From Bacteroidaceae bacterium (GTDB taxonomy: Bacteria > Bacteroidota > Bacteroidia > Bacteroidales > Bacteroidaceae): DNA of 48,664 bases. A program made the position numbers and the translations under genes. The stretch covers positions 1 to 48,664 of the forward strand of contig JAFOCD010000200.1 in the NCBI GenBank assembly GCA_017381475.1, read 5' to 3'. The notes beneath the pieces were generated by a model. It was not told the origin of the DNA and did not search any database. It worked only from the letters and a program-made list of their open reading frames with translations. Below, piece by piece: positions 24,319 to 35,577 of the stretch; within the stretch, counting starts at the first letter, position 1, and every line of letters starts with the position of its first letter.

Positions 24319-25944
24319 CTATTTCTTTAAACGGTCAAGTGTCGGCAAAGGAACTTTGTCTTTCTTAATTACCTTAAGCTCTTTATTGGAGCCCTTGCCT
24401 CTCCAATTGAATATATCCTCCATCGACAAAGGACGGACATAATCAAACCATGCAAAATTCTCAAGGAAACGTTTATCTTCGGGTCGCTGACTCATTGGAT
24501 AAAACACGCCTTTAGACTCCTTGGGAACGACGACCTTGTCCACCTTCCGATCTTTCATATAAACGATTGTCTTGCCGGCTGTCATGGTATTCATACCCAA
24601 GAACCCATTTCCATTATCTATTGGATAGAAAATCTGTTCCACACTACCAAGCACCTGCATCTCGTTCAATTCGCCATCCGAGAAATAGAACTTCATCTCT
24701 TGCCCCTTAATCTGGTTATAACATGTAGAATCCAATTTCTCAACATACAACGTCTGATTCAGTATATTCACCCAATCAATCGAAGAATCCTTCATGTACA
24801 CTTTCACAACCTCACCAAGCAGTTGCACATCGCCGTTCCACAAGATTGGATCCTTGTACATAGTCATGCATGTATCCCTTGAATCAAAGACAAGCGAATC
24901 ACACACAGCCTGCATATCAGGAGCCCAAGCCCTTACTCTATTATAAGCCTTAACTAAACGGTAAAGCGAATCAGTGTCAGCATTGTAAGTAATGTTCCAT
25001 ATCGTATCGGAATGAACAAAGAACGAATCGCGGCGAGAATAGTCTACCGCAAGTGCTCTACCTGTAACATAAGCAGAATCCCGTACTTCGTCCATAAAAG
25101 CATACCCACCAGTCAACAAATTCCTCTTTATGGTGTCTGAATAGACAATATCACCAAACAGCTCACTATACCCTTTATTCGTATCATAATATATCGAATC
25201 AGCAGTAAGTGTCCTCTTTCCATTATACAGTACCGAGCGATCAAGCAGTATGCCATACTTTTGAGCAGTATTGAACCGGCCGTTCTCAGAATACACCTCA
25301 GATTGTCCTGAATAGAGATTTGTAGGACCTACAATTGTGGCAACTTTGGTGTTGGTATTGTAGTGCAATGTATCTGACAACAGAAGAAACTTAGGATTCT
25401 CCAAAGTCACATCATCTATAAAAACGGCTAACTTCGTGTCTACATTGTAGTCGCCATAATAAGACCTTAAGCAACTTGTTTCATCATACAGATCGCCATA
25501 CTCAAAAAAATAACCGACATTACGATTGCGGTCAAAGTTAAGACTATCTGTCACAAGAACTGTCGTCTTATCTATAAGCTTTACATTATTCCTGACTCTC
25601 GCCAAATTGGTGACACCGTCAAAATCAAGATAATCACCATAAAGAAATAGTGTATCACCTTGTTCCATCTTTACATTACCGAAAGCTTGGAAAGAGTTCT
25701 GTTTCTGATAGTAATGCGCACTGTCGCAATACATATACATACTGTCACGGCGAAAACGCACATTACCAACAAGAATCCAAGCATCAGGGTTGACAGCCTC
25801 ATCAAAACGAGTTATATCAGTATGCAACAAATGCAGATAACTCCTTCTGGCCGACAGTTGCCCGCCCTGTTCATCCGTCACCTCCTGCGAGAGCAATGGT
25901 AATGAAATCGACAAAAGGATTATATATAAGATAAACCTCTGCAT
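24319..25944 (-). CDS. OstA-like protein (LptA/LptD N-terminal-like) for LPS transport
   Basis: 541 residues: a signal peptide (about 1-19, ending LLSQE), then repeating short beta strands of the OstA/LptA jellyroll kind (WILVGNVRFRRDSMYMYCD, FQAFGNVKMEQGDTLFLYGD, and so on). These continue to about 420 with repeated Asp-Ser/Asp-Thr turns. This is the Bacteroidota OstA-like architecture, longer than E. coli LptA (185 residues) and lacking the LptD barrel. It probably forms part of the periplasmic LPS bridge. It follows the SurA-like gene by 9 bases, so transport and outer-membrane folding functions share one transcript. Confidence 0.8.
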   Translation of the reverse strand: MQRFILYIILLSISLPLLSQEVTDEQGGQLSARRSYLHLLHTDITRFDEAVNPDAWILVGNVRFRRDSMYMYCDSAHYYQKQNSFQAFGNVKMEQGDTLFLYGDYLDFDGVTNLARVRNNVKLIDKTTVLVTDSLNFDRNRNVGYFFEYGDLYDETSCLRSYYGDYNVDTKLAVFIDDVTLENPKFLLLSDTLHYNTNTKVATIVGPTNLYSGQSEVYSENGRFNTAQKYGILLDRSVLYNGKRTLTADSIYYDTNKGYSELFGDIVYSDTIKRNLLTGGYAFMDEVRDSAYVTGRALAVDYSRRDSFFVHSDTIWNITYNADTDSLYRLVKAYNRVRAWAPDMQAVCDSLVFDSRDTCMTMYKDPILWNGDVQLLGEVVKVYMKDSSIDWVNILNQTLYVEKLDSTCYNQIKGQEMKFYFSDGELNEMQVLGSVEQIFYPIDNGNGFLGMNTMTAGKTIVYMKDRKVDKVVVPKESKGVFYPMSQRPEDKRFLENFAWFDYVRPLSMEDIFNWRGKGSNKELKVIKKDKVPLPTLDRLKK

Positions 25945-25953
25945 CAGCGGATT

Positions 25954-27330
25954 TTACTTTTCCTCAAAGAAATTCCAATCTGGATAAAGAAACTCACATC
26001 CACGACTATCCTTGTTCACACGCACATACGTGTCACTCTGTTTTTTCTTTATCCACTCCTTCACTCGCTCCTCACTTAATTTAGCCTGATACATCTGACG
26101 CAATACATCATAGTCCTCACTGAATGTCGCTCTATGTGCCTCGGTCCTAGACTTTACCTTAGCAATAGCGCACACAGTCTTACCATTGTCAAGCAACAAA
26201 GCAAAAGGCTGTGAAACCTCATCAACAGGCAAAGACTCAATGACACGAGCCACGTCTACAGGCAGTTCATCAAGCGCAAAATGAGAAGAAGCACTCTCCT
26301 TGTTATACATGACACCATAATTGTTACGAGTATCCTTATCATCAGAATACACAGCTACAGCATCCTCAAATGTCATCTCACCCTCCTTTATTCCTGTTGC
26401 AAGCGAGTCAAGACGCAAAAGAGAAGCCTTCAAATTTTCACTTGAATGATGCGGTTTCCTCAATATATGGCGGACATTAACCTTGTCGCCACGCTTCTCT
26501 ATCAACTGAATAATATGGAAGCCATATTCGGTCTCAACTATTTTTGAGACCTTTTCGGGATCTGTCAAATTAAACGCGACTGAAGAGAATTCAGGTTGCA
26601 ACTGGCCACGCCCCATAAAGCCAAGTTCACCACCACGACGTGCCGAACCGGGATCCTCGGAATACATCAGCGCCATTGTCGAGAAACTTGTCTCGCCATT
26701 CATTATTCGTTCGGTGTATTCACGGAGTTCCTCCTTCACACGATCAATCTCCTCCTGATCAATCTGCGGTTGCATGGTAATTATCTGCACCTCGACCTGC
26801 TGCTGGATAAAGGGGATACTATCTTGTGGCAATGACTCAACATAGCGTCTTACCAGCGCCGGAGAAACCTTGACATCACCTACTATTTTCATCTTCATAC
26901 GGTCGGTCATCTCCTTGTTATAAAGTTGTTCACGATACATTTCACGGATATCGGAAGAGGTCATGTTAAAATACTCCTCCATTTTTTCCTTCGAGCCAAT
27001 CTGCTGCACGACATAATCCATCTGCATCTCAACCTGACGCATTATGTTTCCTTCGTCAACCTCAATGCTGTCAATTGCAGCCTGATGCAGGAACAGTTGC
27101 TGCACAGCCAAGTCCTCACCCACAACGCAATATGGATCGCCATCAAATGTTCTGCCCGATGCAACCCAATAACGAATAGCCTCTTCTATATCTGAGCGCA
27201 ATATCGATTTGTCACCGACAACCCACTCTACCCTATCTATGACATTATCTTGCGCAACTACAGACTGCCCTGAAAATATTAGGCACATTGCACAAAACAA
27301 CCATTTAATAAAATTCTTCTTTATATTCAT
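25954..27330 (-). CDS. Periplasmic SurA-like peptidyl-prolyl isomerase
   Basis: 458 residues with a signal peptide (about 1-26, ending VVAQ). It has a SurA-type N-terminal chaperone domain (about 30-170), then two parvulin-like regions. The first (about 180-290) includes YSEDPGSARRGGELGFMGRGQ and EFSSVAFNL, followed by VETEYGFHIIQLIE, a good PPIC signature. The second (about 290-400, NVRHILRK...YSDDKDTRNNYG) is more degenerate. SurA chaperones unfolded outer-membrane proteins across the periplasm. It is one of three related genes in a row, each different enough to suggest separate clients. Confidence 0.88.
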   Translation of the reverse strand: MNIKKNFIKWLFCAMCLIFSGQSVVAQDNVIDRVEWVVGDKSILRSDIEEAIRYWVASGRTFDGDPYCVVGEDLAVQQLFLHQAAIDSIEVDEGNIMRQVEMQMDYVVQQIGSKEKMEEYFNMTSSDIREMYREQLYNKEMTDRMKMKIVGDVKVSPALVRRYVESLPQDSIPFIQQQVEVQIITMQPQIDQEEIDRVKEELREYTERIMNGETSFSTMALMYSEDPGSARRGGELGFMGRGQLQPEFSSVAFNLTDPEKVSKIVETEYGFHIIQLIEKRGDKVNVRHILRKPHHSSENLKASLLRLDSLATGIKEGEMTFEDAVAVYSDDKDTRNNYGVMYNKESASSHFALDELPVDVARVIESLPVDEVSQPFALLLDNGKTVCAIAKVKSRTEAHRATFSEDYDVLRQMYQAKLSEERVKEWIKKKQSDTYVRVNKDSRGCEFLYPDWNFFEEK

Positions 27331-27360
27331 ATCTTCTCATTAACCCTTAAAGGATTTATA

Positions 27361-28215
27361 TTAGTGCAAAATAAGCGTTCCATTCTTCAACGCCTCATCA
27401 TAAAGCGAGCGTTTCACGGTTTTGATAAAGTTAGCCTTCTTTGAATTTAGCAGCAGCTCCTTAATCTCATTAGAAACCATCTCTACCGGTTTTGTATCAT
27501 TCTTTTGCAGAATTGAGTCCGCACAGACAAAATAGGTAAATTTACCCTCTTTGAACTCTATCGTACTTTTGCTCAAAAGCCTGTCCATCAACTGCTGTTT
27601 TGTCAGCGGCGTTCTGCGCACAAGGTCAACAAAAGGTATCCATTCCTCCATAAAGAAATTATACTCATACTTGTTTTCCGTACAGAGTTTCTCCAATTTT
27701 TCCAGATCCTCATCACCCTTACGGATACACCAGTTACGCACATCACGAACTTTTGGCGCCTTGTCCGGAATCTTTACATAAAAACCTTTGATGTACGGTT
27801 CGCCAAGCTCAAACAACGCTTTCTGCTGCTCATAGAACTCAAGCACCTCGTCTTCAGTTATGTTAGGCACCAGTTGCTGTGTTATCAACCTATCCTGATA
27901 AAGATTCTCGATGAGACTTTTCCGATAGCTATCCACCATCTTGTCTATTTCATCAGTCGCAATTACATTTTCCTTGGCCTTTTCATAGAAAAGCACATCT
28001 ATCGCCCAACGCTCAATATAATTCTGCATGAAGGCGACACTATCGGCTCTATGCTGCTGTGCAAACATTATGTCAGCCTCGTCTTTGTAAAGATGCACAT
28101 CACCAACACTGGCTAGAGACGGCCTCTCCACATAAGACACCTCATCCCGGCATGCAAAAAGCAAGGCCGGGAGAGCTGACATGCATATATATTTCCAAAT
28201 TTTTTTACCGGACAT
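27361..28215 (-). CDS. Lipoprotein with SurA-like chaperone domain, no PPIase domain
   Basis: 284 residues from ATG 28215. The signal peptide ends at lipobox LLFAC (about 18-22). The rest is helical and charged, with segments (VGDVHLYKDEADIMF, NYIERWAIDVLFYEKAKEN, TEDEVLEFYEQQKALF) that resemble the SurA/PpiD N-terminal and interdomain helices. No parvulin signature is visible. It is probably a membrane-anchored holdase or accessory factor for the flanking SurA-like proteins. A frame to 28251 exists, but an internal -7 box at 28272-28279 and the signal-peptide layout favour 28215. Confidence 0.7.
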   Translation of the reverse strand: MSGKKIWKYICMSALPALLFACRDEVSYVERPSLASVGDVHLYKDEADIMFAQQHRADSVAFMQNYIERWAIDVLFYEKAKENVIATDEIDKMVDSYRKSLIENLYQDRLITQQLVPNITEDEVLEFYEQQKALFELGEPYIKGFYVKIPDKAPKVRDVRNWCIRKGDEDLEKLEKLCTENKYEYNFFMEEWIPFVDLVRRTPLTKQQLMDRLLSKSTIEFKEGKFTYFVCADSILQKNDTKPVEMVSNEIKELLLNSKKANFIKTVKRSLYDEALKNGTLILH

Positions 28216-28271
28216 CGGCAGTTTTCTTAAATTGAAATATTTTAAAAACACAAAACGGCTGCTTCACACAG

Positions 28272-28279
28272 CAAAGGTA
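28272..28279 (-). promoter_or_regulatory. Possible internal promoter before the SurA-like lipoprotein
   Basis: TACCTTTG on the complement, exact -7 consensus; -33 is poor. It could allow the lower half of the operon to be transcribed separately. Confidence 0.4.
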
Positions 28280-28293
28280 CAAAAACATATTAC

Positions 28294-29709
28294 TTATTCG
28301 TGGTTATTAACTGTTTTTAGCACAGTTTTATCAACCTTAACCTTATACTTCTTGCGAAGCGATTTCACCCACTTCTCTTCGAGGTATTTCTGATAGTCAT
28401 TAGTAACCATCCCTTTCACATCCTTATATGATTCGGGAGCCGAAATAACCTTACCTACGACATCAGAAACAACAAAACCCCGACGCAACTTGCCACCCTC
28501 GCCCTGACCGAACGCAGCCTTATCAACAAAAGCATTGTCACCTTGTGCAAAGATTCCAACCTCAACACGCACAGTGCGTACTGAATCCTTTGGCAGATTT
28601 GCTTCAATAGCAGACTTGTAGTTCTCGAAATCCTGACCTGCAAGAATCTCTTTTATCAAGACAAGATTCTCGGGACTATTAGCCTGTATTACCGCGCCAC
28701 GGAAACGGGGAGCATCAAACTTGTAGTTCTTCTTGTTCTTCTTGAAATACTTTATAAGACCGGCCTCATCCGCTGCTGCATTGTCCCAAACCTCACGTGT
28801 CGAAACCTCAAAGAAAAGCAAGCCCTCATAATACTCACGCATCAGGTTGCCGAACTCGGGATACTTGCTCTCGAGCAAACTGTCCTCACGGGCAAGTGCC
28901 TCCATTGGCGAAAGACCACCACCGAACTCCTTGGCAAGGTCACGTCCTCTCTTCATGCGAGCCGCCTCGCGTATATTCTGCTGTTCAAGCATATTTATAA
29001 TTGCAGGCTTATACTCCTGGAAAGAGCCGAAGGGGCGTGATGAAATACGTTTTACAATATGAAAACCGGCCGGTGACTCAAATGGTGCCGAGTATGTACC
29101 GTCTGTAATAGAGTATGCAGCCTGTTCAAATTCAGGATACACCTGGCCACGTACAATCTCGAACGAGCGTAAAGCCTGCGCCGGAATTTCAAAATATGCA
29201 GCTACCTCTTCAAAAGTCTTACCGTCATTGAGCATTGCATACGCAGCATCAATCTTTGCCTTTGCCTGTTCTACTTCGGCCGATGGGGCCTTCTGCTTGA
29301 CAAGAAAGACGATATGGGCAACCTCCACAAAGCCATCACGGCCTATTGTCGCAGAGTCATTCGCATAAATCTTATATGCCTCATCATTGATATAGCAGGT
29401 ATCTACAAGATATTTTTCGGCCATGAGATTACGGTCGCGCTCATACTCTTCCCTGAATGAGGGCAATGTATCAAGACCAAGAGCCTCGGCCTCAACAACC
29501 TTCAATTTGAAGTCTATGTACATTGGCAGATACTCCTCCACAGTCTGCCCCTCGCCGGAAAGATTCGTATTATTCTTGTTGAAAGCATACTCGAATTCCG
29601 AGCGTGTTACCTCCTTGCCATTAACGCGCATAAGCACAGGGTCTGAAACCTGTGCCAATGCAGTAGTGGATACCAGCAAAAGAGATGCTGCTATATTCTT
29701 TAATTTCAT
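28294..29709 (-). CDS. Periplasmic peptidyl-prolyl cis-trans isomerase, SurA/PpiD-like
   Basis: 471 residues with a signal peptide (about 1-19, ending ALAQ). An N-terminal SurA-type segment (VNGKEVTRSEFEYAFNKN) is followed by a parvulin domain at about 120-235. That domain carries EVAHIVFLVKQ, GKTFEEVAAYF, GQVYPEFEQAAYSI and ESPAGFHIVKRI. A second divergent unit lies at about 320-440, with a basic tail. It catalyses prolyl isomerisation and chaperones outer-membrane proteins. It starts 11 bases after guaB, so it is co-transcribed with it. Confidence 0.87.
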   Translation of the reverse strand: MKLKNIAASLLLVSTTALAQVSDPVLMRVNGKEVTRSEFEYAFNKNNTNLSGEGQTVEEYLPMYIDFKLKVVEAEALGLDTLPSFREEYERDRNLMAEKYLVDTCYINDEAYKIYANDSATIGRDGFVEVAHIVFLVKQKAPSAEVEQAKAKIDAAYAMLNDGKTFEEVAAYFEIPAQALRSFEIVRGQVYPEFEQAAYSITDGTYSAPFESPAGFHIVKRISSRPFGSFQEYKPAIINMLEQQNIREAARMKRGRDLAKEFGGGLSPMEALAREDSLLESKYPEFGNLMREYYEGLLFFEVSTREVWDNAAADEAGLIKYFKKNKKNYKFDAPRFRGAVIQANSPENLVLIKEILAGQDFENYKSAIEANLPKDSVRTVRVEVGIFAQGDNAFVDKAAFGQGEGGKLRRGFVVSDVVGKVISAPESYKDVKGMVTNDYQKYLEEKWVKSLRKKYKVKVDKTVLKTVNNHE

Positions 29710-29720
29710 TCTGTAATATT

Positions 29721-31217
<1,497 letters not shown>

Positions 31218-31227
31218 TTATTCTTAA

Positions 31228-33402
31228 TCAGTTTCCAACCTCGGATATGAACTTTATTCGTACAAGACGGATCTCCTCCTCGGTATATTCGCCGCCAAGT
31301 TCCTCAATAGCGACATCTATCGAATCGGTATCAGAACTCTTGAAATAGTCATAAATCTCGTACAAATTCTCCTCGTCAAGAATCTCCTCAAGGAAATAGT
31401 CGATATTCAGTTTTGTACCCGAATAGACAATAGACTCCACATCGTCGAGCAATTCGTCAAACTCAACGCCCTTGCTTATTGCCAAGTCATCAAGAGCCAC
31501 CTTGCGGTCAATTGCATTGATTATCGCAACCTTCAGTTTTGATTTGTTCGCCACAGTGCGTATACGGATATCCTCGGGGCGATCAATCTCATTCTCCTCG
31601 CAATGGCGCTTGATAAGAGCGCAGAACTCCTCGCCATAACGTTTAGCCTTACCCTCGCCTACGCCGGGAATATTCTTCAATTCATCAATCGTTACCGGGT
31701 ATGTCGTAGCCATAGCCTCAAGCGACGGATCCTGGAATATTACATAAGGCGGCAGTTCAAGCTGTTTCGACAACTTCTTGCGCAGGTTCTTTAGCATTGC
31801 AAATAGCTCCGGGTCAACAGCAAATGTACTTGTTGCCTGCACTACAGTCTCCTCTTCATCAAAATCCCTGTCCTCAACAATCTTGAACGATACGGGTTTC
31901 TTCAGGAACGCATGACCTTGTTTTGTCACCTTAAGCAAACCGTAGTTCTCGACATCCTTGTCAAGATAACCGGCTATCAATGCCTGACGGATTACCGCAT
32001 TCCAGCATTTTGCATCCTCATCGTCACCACAGCCAAAACACTCAAGTTCATCATGATTATGTGATATAATATCAGCAGTTTCCTTGCCCAAAAGGACATC
32101 TATTACATAATCGGTTTTAAAATTCTCCTTCAATGCCAATACTGTCTCAATTACAGCTTCAAGCAACTCTTTTGCTTCCACCTGTTTCTTAGGAGATAGA
32201 CAGTTGTCACAGTTACCACAATTTTCCACGTCGTAATTTTCACCAAAATAATGTAACAATAACTTCCTGCGGCAAACCGAAGACTCGGCATATGCTGTCG
32301 TCTCATGCAACAACTGACGGCCTATGTACTGTTCGGCAAGCGGTTTGCCTTCGAGGAATTTCTCCAATTTCTGTAAATCCTTGTTGTTGTAAAAGGCTAT
32401 ACACTGCCCCTCGCCACCATCACGGCCGGCGCGGCCTGTCTCCTGATAATAACCCTCAAGACTCTTGGGTATATCATAGTGTATCACATAGCGCACATCC
32501 GGTTTGTCAATACCCATACCAAATGCAATTGTCGCGACAATAACATCAATCTTTTCCATGATGAAATCGTCCTGGGTCTGTGACCTCATTGCCGAATCCA
32601 TTCCGGCATGATAGGCCTTTGCCGAAATTTCATTCGTCTGTAGTATCTCGGCCAACTCCTCAACCTTCTTACGGCTCAAGCAATATATGATACCCGACTT
32701 GCCCGGGTTTGCCTTTATAAACTTTATAATCTCCTTGTCTACATCCTTGGTCTTTGAACGCACCTCATAGTAAAGATTCGGGCGGTTGAACGACGACTTG
32801 AAATCAGGAGCATCCTGTATTCCCAGATTCTTCTTGATGTCATCGCGCACCTTGGTTGTAGCAGTAGCGGTCAACGCTATGATAGGAGCCTTGCCAATCT
32901 CATTCATTATTGGACGGATACGGCGGTACTCCGGGCGGAAATCGTGTCCCCACTCCGAGATACAGTGCGCCTCGTCTATTGCATAGAACGAAATCTTTAT
33001 GCTCTTAAGAAACTCCACATTGTCCTCTTTTGTCAAGGACTCGGGAGCGACATACAATAGTTTTGTCTTACCGGAAAGCACATCTTCCTTGACCTCCTCT
33101 ATCGCCTGCTTTGTCAATGACGAGTTCAGGAAGTGCGCCATGCCATCCTCCTCGTTAAGGTTTCTTATGGCATCGACCTGATTCTTCATCAAAGCGATAA
33201 GCGGGGATATAACAATCGCAGTACCCTCCATAACAAGCGATGGCAGCTGGTAGCAAAGCGATTTTCCACCTCCGGTAGGCATCAGAACAAAGGCATCATT
33301 GCCTGCAAGCAAGTTCTTGATGACCGCTTCCTGATCACCCTTGAACTTGTCAAAACCGAAGTTCTCCTTGAGAGCCTCTGTCAAATTACACTTCTTTGCC
33401 AT
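31228..33402 (-). CDS. recQ: ATP-dependent DNA helicase RecQ
   Basis: 724 residues. Superfamily-2 motifs are in order: PTGGGKSLCYQLP (Walker A), DEAHCISEWGHDFRPEYR (Walker B/aromatic loop), ALTATATTKVRDDI and ETGRAGRDG. The RecQ zinc site CRRKLLLHYFGE...CGNCDNC follows at about 375-405, then winged-helix (RQC) text. An HRDC domain lies at about 525-595 (VDPELFAMLKNLRKKLSKQ, IPGVGEGKAKRYGEEF). About 120 acidic residues follow the HRDC domain, longer than E. coli RecQ (609). First gene of the eight-gene unit; its promoter is GTTG-N21-TAACTTTG. Confidence 0.96.
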   Translation of the reverse strand: MAKKCNLTEALKENFGFDKFKGDQEAVIKNLLAGNDAFVLMPTGGGKSLCYQLPSLVMEGTAIVISPLIALMKNQVDAIRNLNEEDGMAHFLNSSLTKQAIEEVKEDVLSGKTKLLYVAPESLTKEDNVEFLKSIKISFYAIDEAHCISEWGHDFRPEYRRIRPIMNEIGKAPIIALTATATTKVRDDIKKNLGIQDAPDFKSSFNRPNLYYEVRSKTKDVDKEIIKFIKANPGKSGIIYCLSRKKVEELAEILQTNEISAKAYHAGMDSAMRSQTQDDFIMEKIDVIVATIAFGMGIDKPDVRYVIHYDIPKSLEGYYQETGRAGRDGGEGQCIAFYNNKDLQKLEKFLEGKPLAEQYIGRQLLHETTAYAESSVCRRKLLLHYFGENYDVENCGNCDNCLSPKKQVEAKELLEAVIETVLALKENFKTDYVIDVLLGKETADIISHNHDELECFGCGDDEDAKCWNAVIRQALIAGYLDKDVENYGLLKVTKQGHAFLKKPVSFKIVEDRDFDEEETVVQATSTFAVDPELFAMLKNLRKKLSKQLELPPYVIFQDPSLEAMATTYPVTIDELKNIPGVGEGKAKRYGEEFCALIKRHCEENEIDRPEDIRIRTVANKSKLKVAIINAIDRKVALDDLAISKGVEFDELLDDVESIVYSGTKLNIDYFLEEILDEENLYEIYDYFKSSDTDSIDVAIEELGGEYTEEEIRLVRIKFISEVGN

Positions 33403-33425
33403 TTTATAACATGCCTATTTGAAAA

Positions 33426-33458
33426 CAAAGTTATAAATATATCAATTAAAAGCACAAC
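33426..33458 (-). promoter_or_regulatory. Promoter of the recQ-guaB-...-mutL unit
   Basis: GTTG (33455-33458, complement), 21-nt spacer, TAACTTTG (33426-33433), 24 bases before the recQ ATG. Confidence 0.6.
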
Positions 33459-33508
33459 TTTTTTTGAATATATTTTTGCAAAGGCAGTAAAAAAATCAGC
33501 GGCCTGTA

Positions 33509-33545
33509 AACAAACGGCAGACTCCGTCACTGGAGCCTGCCGTCA
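33509..33545 (-). terminator. Terminator after clpX
   Basis: ACGGCAG.CTCC paired with GGAG.CTGCCGT around a 6-nt loop, then TTTGTTTAC on the minus strand. Confidence 0.65.
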
Positions 33546-33584
33546 AAGATACTGTATACACATTTAAAATGGTGTCATCTCATG

Positions 33585-34808
33585 TCAGACAGCACACATT
33601 ATCGCAGTGCTTTTCTCTACCTGCTTCTGAGCATATTCCTTTGTTATCTTGCAACTCTTAACATCGCTCGAAGGAATCTCAAACATCTTCTCCATCATTA
33701 TGGTCTCGACAATTGAGCGCAGACCACGCGCACCGAGCTTATACTCGACAGCTGTATCCACGATATACTCCAACGCCTCATCCTCAAAAACAAGCTTCAC
33801 TCCATCCATCTCCATAAGCTTCACATACTGCTTGATGATGGAGTTCTTGGGCTCGGTAAGAATATTGCGTAATGCACTGCGGTCAAGCGGGCGCAATGAA
33901 GTAAGAATTGGCAAACGGCCTATAATCTCTGGAATGAGACCGAACGAGCGCAAGTCCTGAGGCATGATATACAGCATCATGTCCCCCTTGTCAATATGCA
34001 TCTTGTTCTGCACTGAATTATAACCCACAACATGGGTATTCATACGCTGCGCAATCTTCTTTTCAATACCGTCAAACGCACCGCCGCAGATAAAAAGGAT
34101 ATGCTTGGTATTCACCGCTATCATCTTTTGGTCGGGGTGCTTGCGACCACCCTGAGGCGGAACATTCACAACCGAACCCTCAAGCAATTTGAGCAAGCCC
34201 TGCTGTACACCCTCACCGCTGACATCGCGTGTAATTGACGGATTGTCACTCTTGCGTGCAATCTTGTCAATCTCATCAATGAACACAATGCCGCGCTCAG
34301 CCTCTTCAACCTTGTAATCGGCAACCTGCAGAAGGCGTGTAAGGATACTTTCAATATCCTCGCCCACATAGCCTGCCTCGGTAAGTACAGTCGCGTCCAC
34401 AATAGTGAACGGAACCTTCAACAGTTTGGCAATAGTGCGAGCAAGCAATGTCTTGCCAGTACCGGTGCTTCCCACCATAATTATATTGCTCTTTTCAATC
34501 TCCACATCATCCGCTGCACCTCGCTGCATGAGACGCTTGTAGTGATTGTATACAGAAACTGCGAGCGCACACTTTGCCTCATCCTGTCCAATCACATACT
34601 CATCAAGGAATGCCTTTATCTCCTTTGGCTTGGGGAGCTCCTTCATCTCGAAGTCACTCTTTGGCAACAAAGCCTCCTCGCGCAGGATATTATGCGCCTG
34701 CTCAACACAATCGTTGCAGATATAGCCAGTCATACCGGTCATTAGCAGTGCAACCTGCTCCTCGGTCCTGCCGCAGAAACTACAACGTTTCTTTCCTTTT
34801 TCTGCCAT
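33585..34808 (-). CDS. clpX: ATP-dependent Clp protease ATP-binding subunit ClpX
   Basis: 407 residues. The N-terminal C4 zinc domain is [10 protein letters not shown]...YICNDC (about 9-35). The AAA+ core has Walker [12 protein letters not shown], pore loop GYVGEDIE, Walker B IVFIDEID, and [19 protein letters not shown] (sensor/RKH-type loop region). It unfolds tagged substrates and feeds them to ClpP. Starts 8 bases after clpP, forming the clpPX operon. Confidence 0.97.
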   Translation of the reverse strand: MAEKGKKRCSFCGRTEEQVALLMTGMTGYICNDCVEQAHNILREEALLPKSDFEMKELPKPKEIKAFLDEYVIGQDEAKCALAVSVYNHYKRLMQRGAADDVEIEKSNIIMVGSTGTGKTLLARTIAKLLKVPFTIVDATVLTEAGYVGEDIESILTRLLQVADYKVEEAERGIVFIDEIDKIARKSDNPSITRDVSGEGVQQGLLKLLEGSVVNVPPQGGRKHPDQKMIAVNTKHILFICGGAFDGIEKKIAQRMNTHVVGYNSVQNKMHIDKGDMMLYIMPQDLRSFGLIPEIIGRLPILTSLRPLDRSALRNILTEPKNSIIKQYVKLMEMDGVKLVFEDEALEYIVDTAVEYKLGARGLRSIVETIMMEKMFEIPSSDVKSCKITKEYAQKQVEKSTAIMCAV

Positions 34809-34816
34809 CGGTCAAA

Positions 34817-35488
34817 TTAAATTTTGCGTGTAAGGACACGGTCAATCATACCATACTCCTGCGCCTCGGCTGCAGTCATCCAATAGTCACGGTCACTGTC
34901 GGCCCAAACCTTGTCGAAAGGCTGCTTGCTGTGGTCAGAAATGATGGTATAGAGTTCCTTCTTCAATTTCTGGATTTCGCGTGCAGTAATTTCAATATCG
35001 CTGGCTTGTCCCTGTACACCACCAAGAGGCTGATGTATCATCACACGGCTATGTGTCAATGCCGAACGCTTGCCCTCGGCACCTGCAACAAGCAATACAG
35101 CAGCCATGCTCGCAGCCATTCCTGTACAGATTGTAGCAACATCGCTCGAAATGAACTGCATTGTATCATATATACCCAGACCGGCATATACCGAACCGCC
35201 AGGAGAGTTGATGTAGATAGAGATATCCTTGCCGCTGTCTACCGAGTCAAGATAAAGCAACTGCGCCTGCAGAGTATTTGCAGTGTAATCATCGATTTGA
35301 GTTCCCAAGAAGATGATTCTATCCATCATCAAACGAGAGAACACATCCATCTGTGTAACATTCAACTGTCTCTCCTCGAGAATATATGGGTTCAGATACT
35401 GCGCCTGAGCCTTGATAACATCGTCAAGCACCATGCTGTTCATGCCAAGGTGCTTGGTAGCATACTTCTTAAAATCATCTCTCTCCAT
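34817..35488 (-). CDS. clpP: ATP-dependent Clp protease proteolytic subunit
   Basis: 223 residues. Catalytic triad Ser127 (in TGMAASMAA), His152 (in MIHQPLGG) and Asp201 (in DRDYWM). INSPGGSV forms the oxyanion region. The N-terminus is about 25 residues longer than mature E. coli ClpP. Translationally close to clpX; upstream lies the terminator of tig, so clpPX probably has its own start in 35489-35520, where I do not recognise a promoter. Confidence 0.97.
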   Translation of the reverse strand: MERDDFKKYATKHLGMNSMVLDDVIKAQAQYLNPYILEERQLNVTQMDVFSRLMMDRIIFLGTQIDDYTANTLQAQLLYLDSVDSGKDISIYINSPGGSVYAGLGIYDTMQFISSDVATICTGMAASMAAVLLVAGAEGKRSALTHSRVMIHQPLGGVQGQASDIEITAREIQKLKKELYTIISDHSKQPFDKVWADSDRDYWMTAAEAQEYGMIDRVLTRKI

Positions 35489-35520
35489 AACAACCTGTTC
35501 TTTAATTTGTCATTATTAAA

Positions 35521-35560
35521 ATAATCCGGCCTATCGGGCAAAGCCAATAGGCCGGATTAT
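35521..35560 (-). terminator. Terminator of tig
   Basis: 14-bp perfect stem ATAATCCGGCCTAT with its complement, 12-nt loop, then TTATTTTAATAA-like text on the minus strand. Confidence 0.75.
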
Positions 35561-35577
35561 ATACCCAATATTATATA

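Noticed and set aside
34574-35524. Plus-strand open frame of 316 codons
   Set aside because: Antisense to clpP/clpX, with Cys- and His-rich composition typical of a shadow frame and no promoter.
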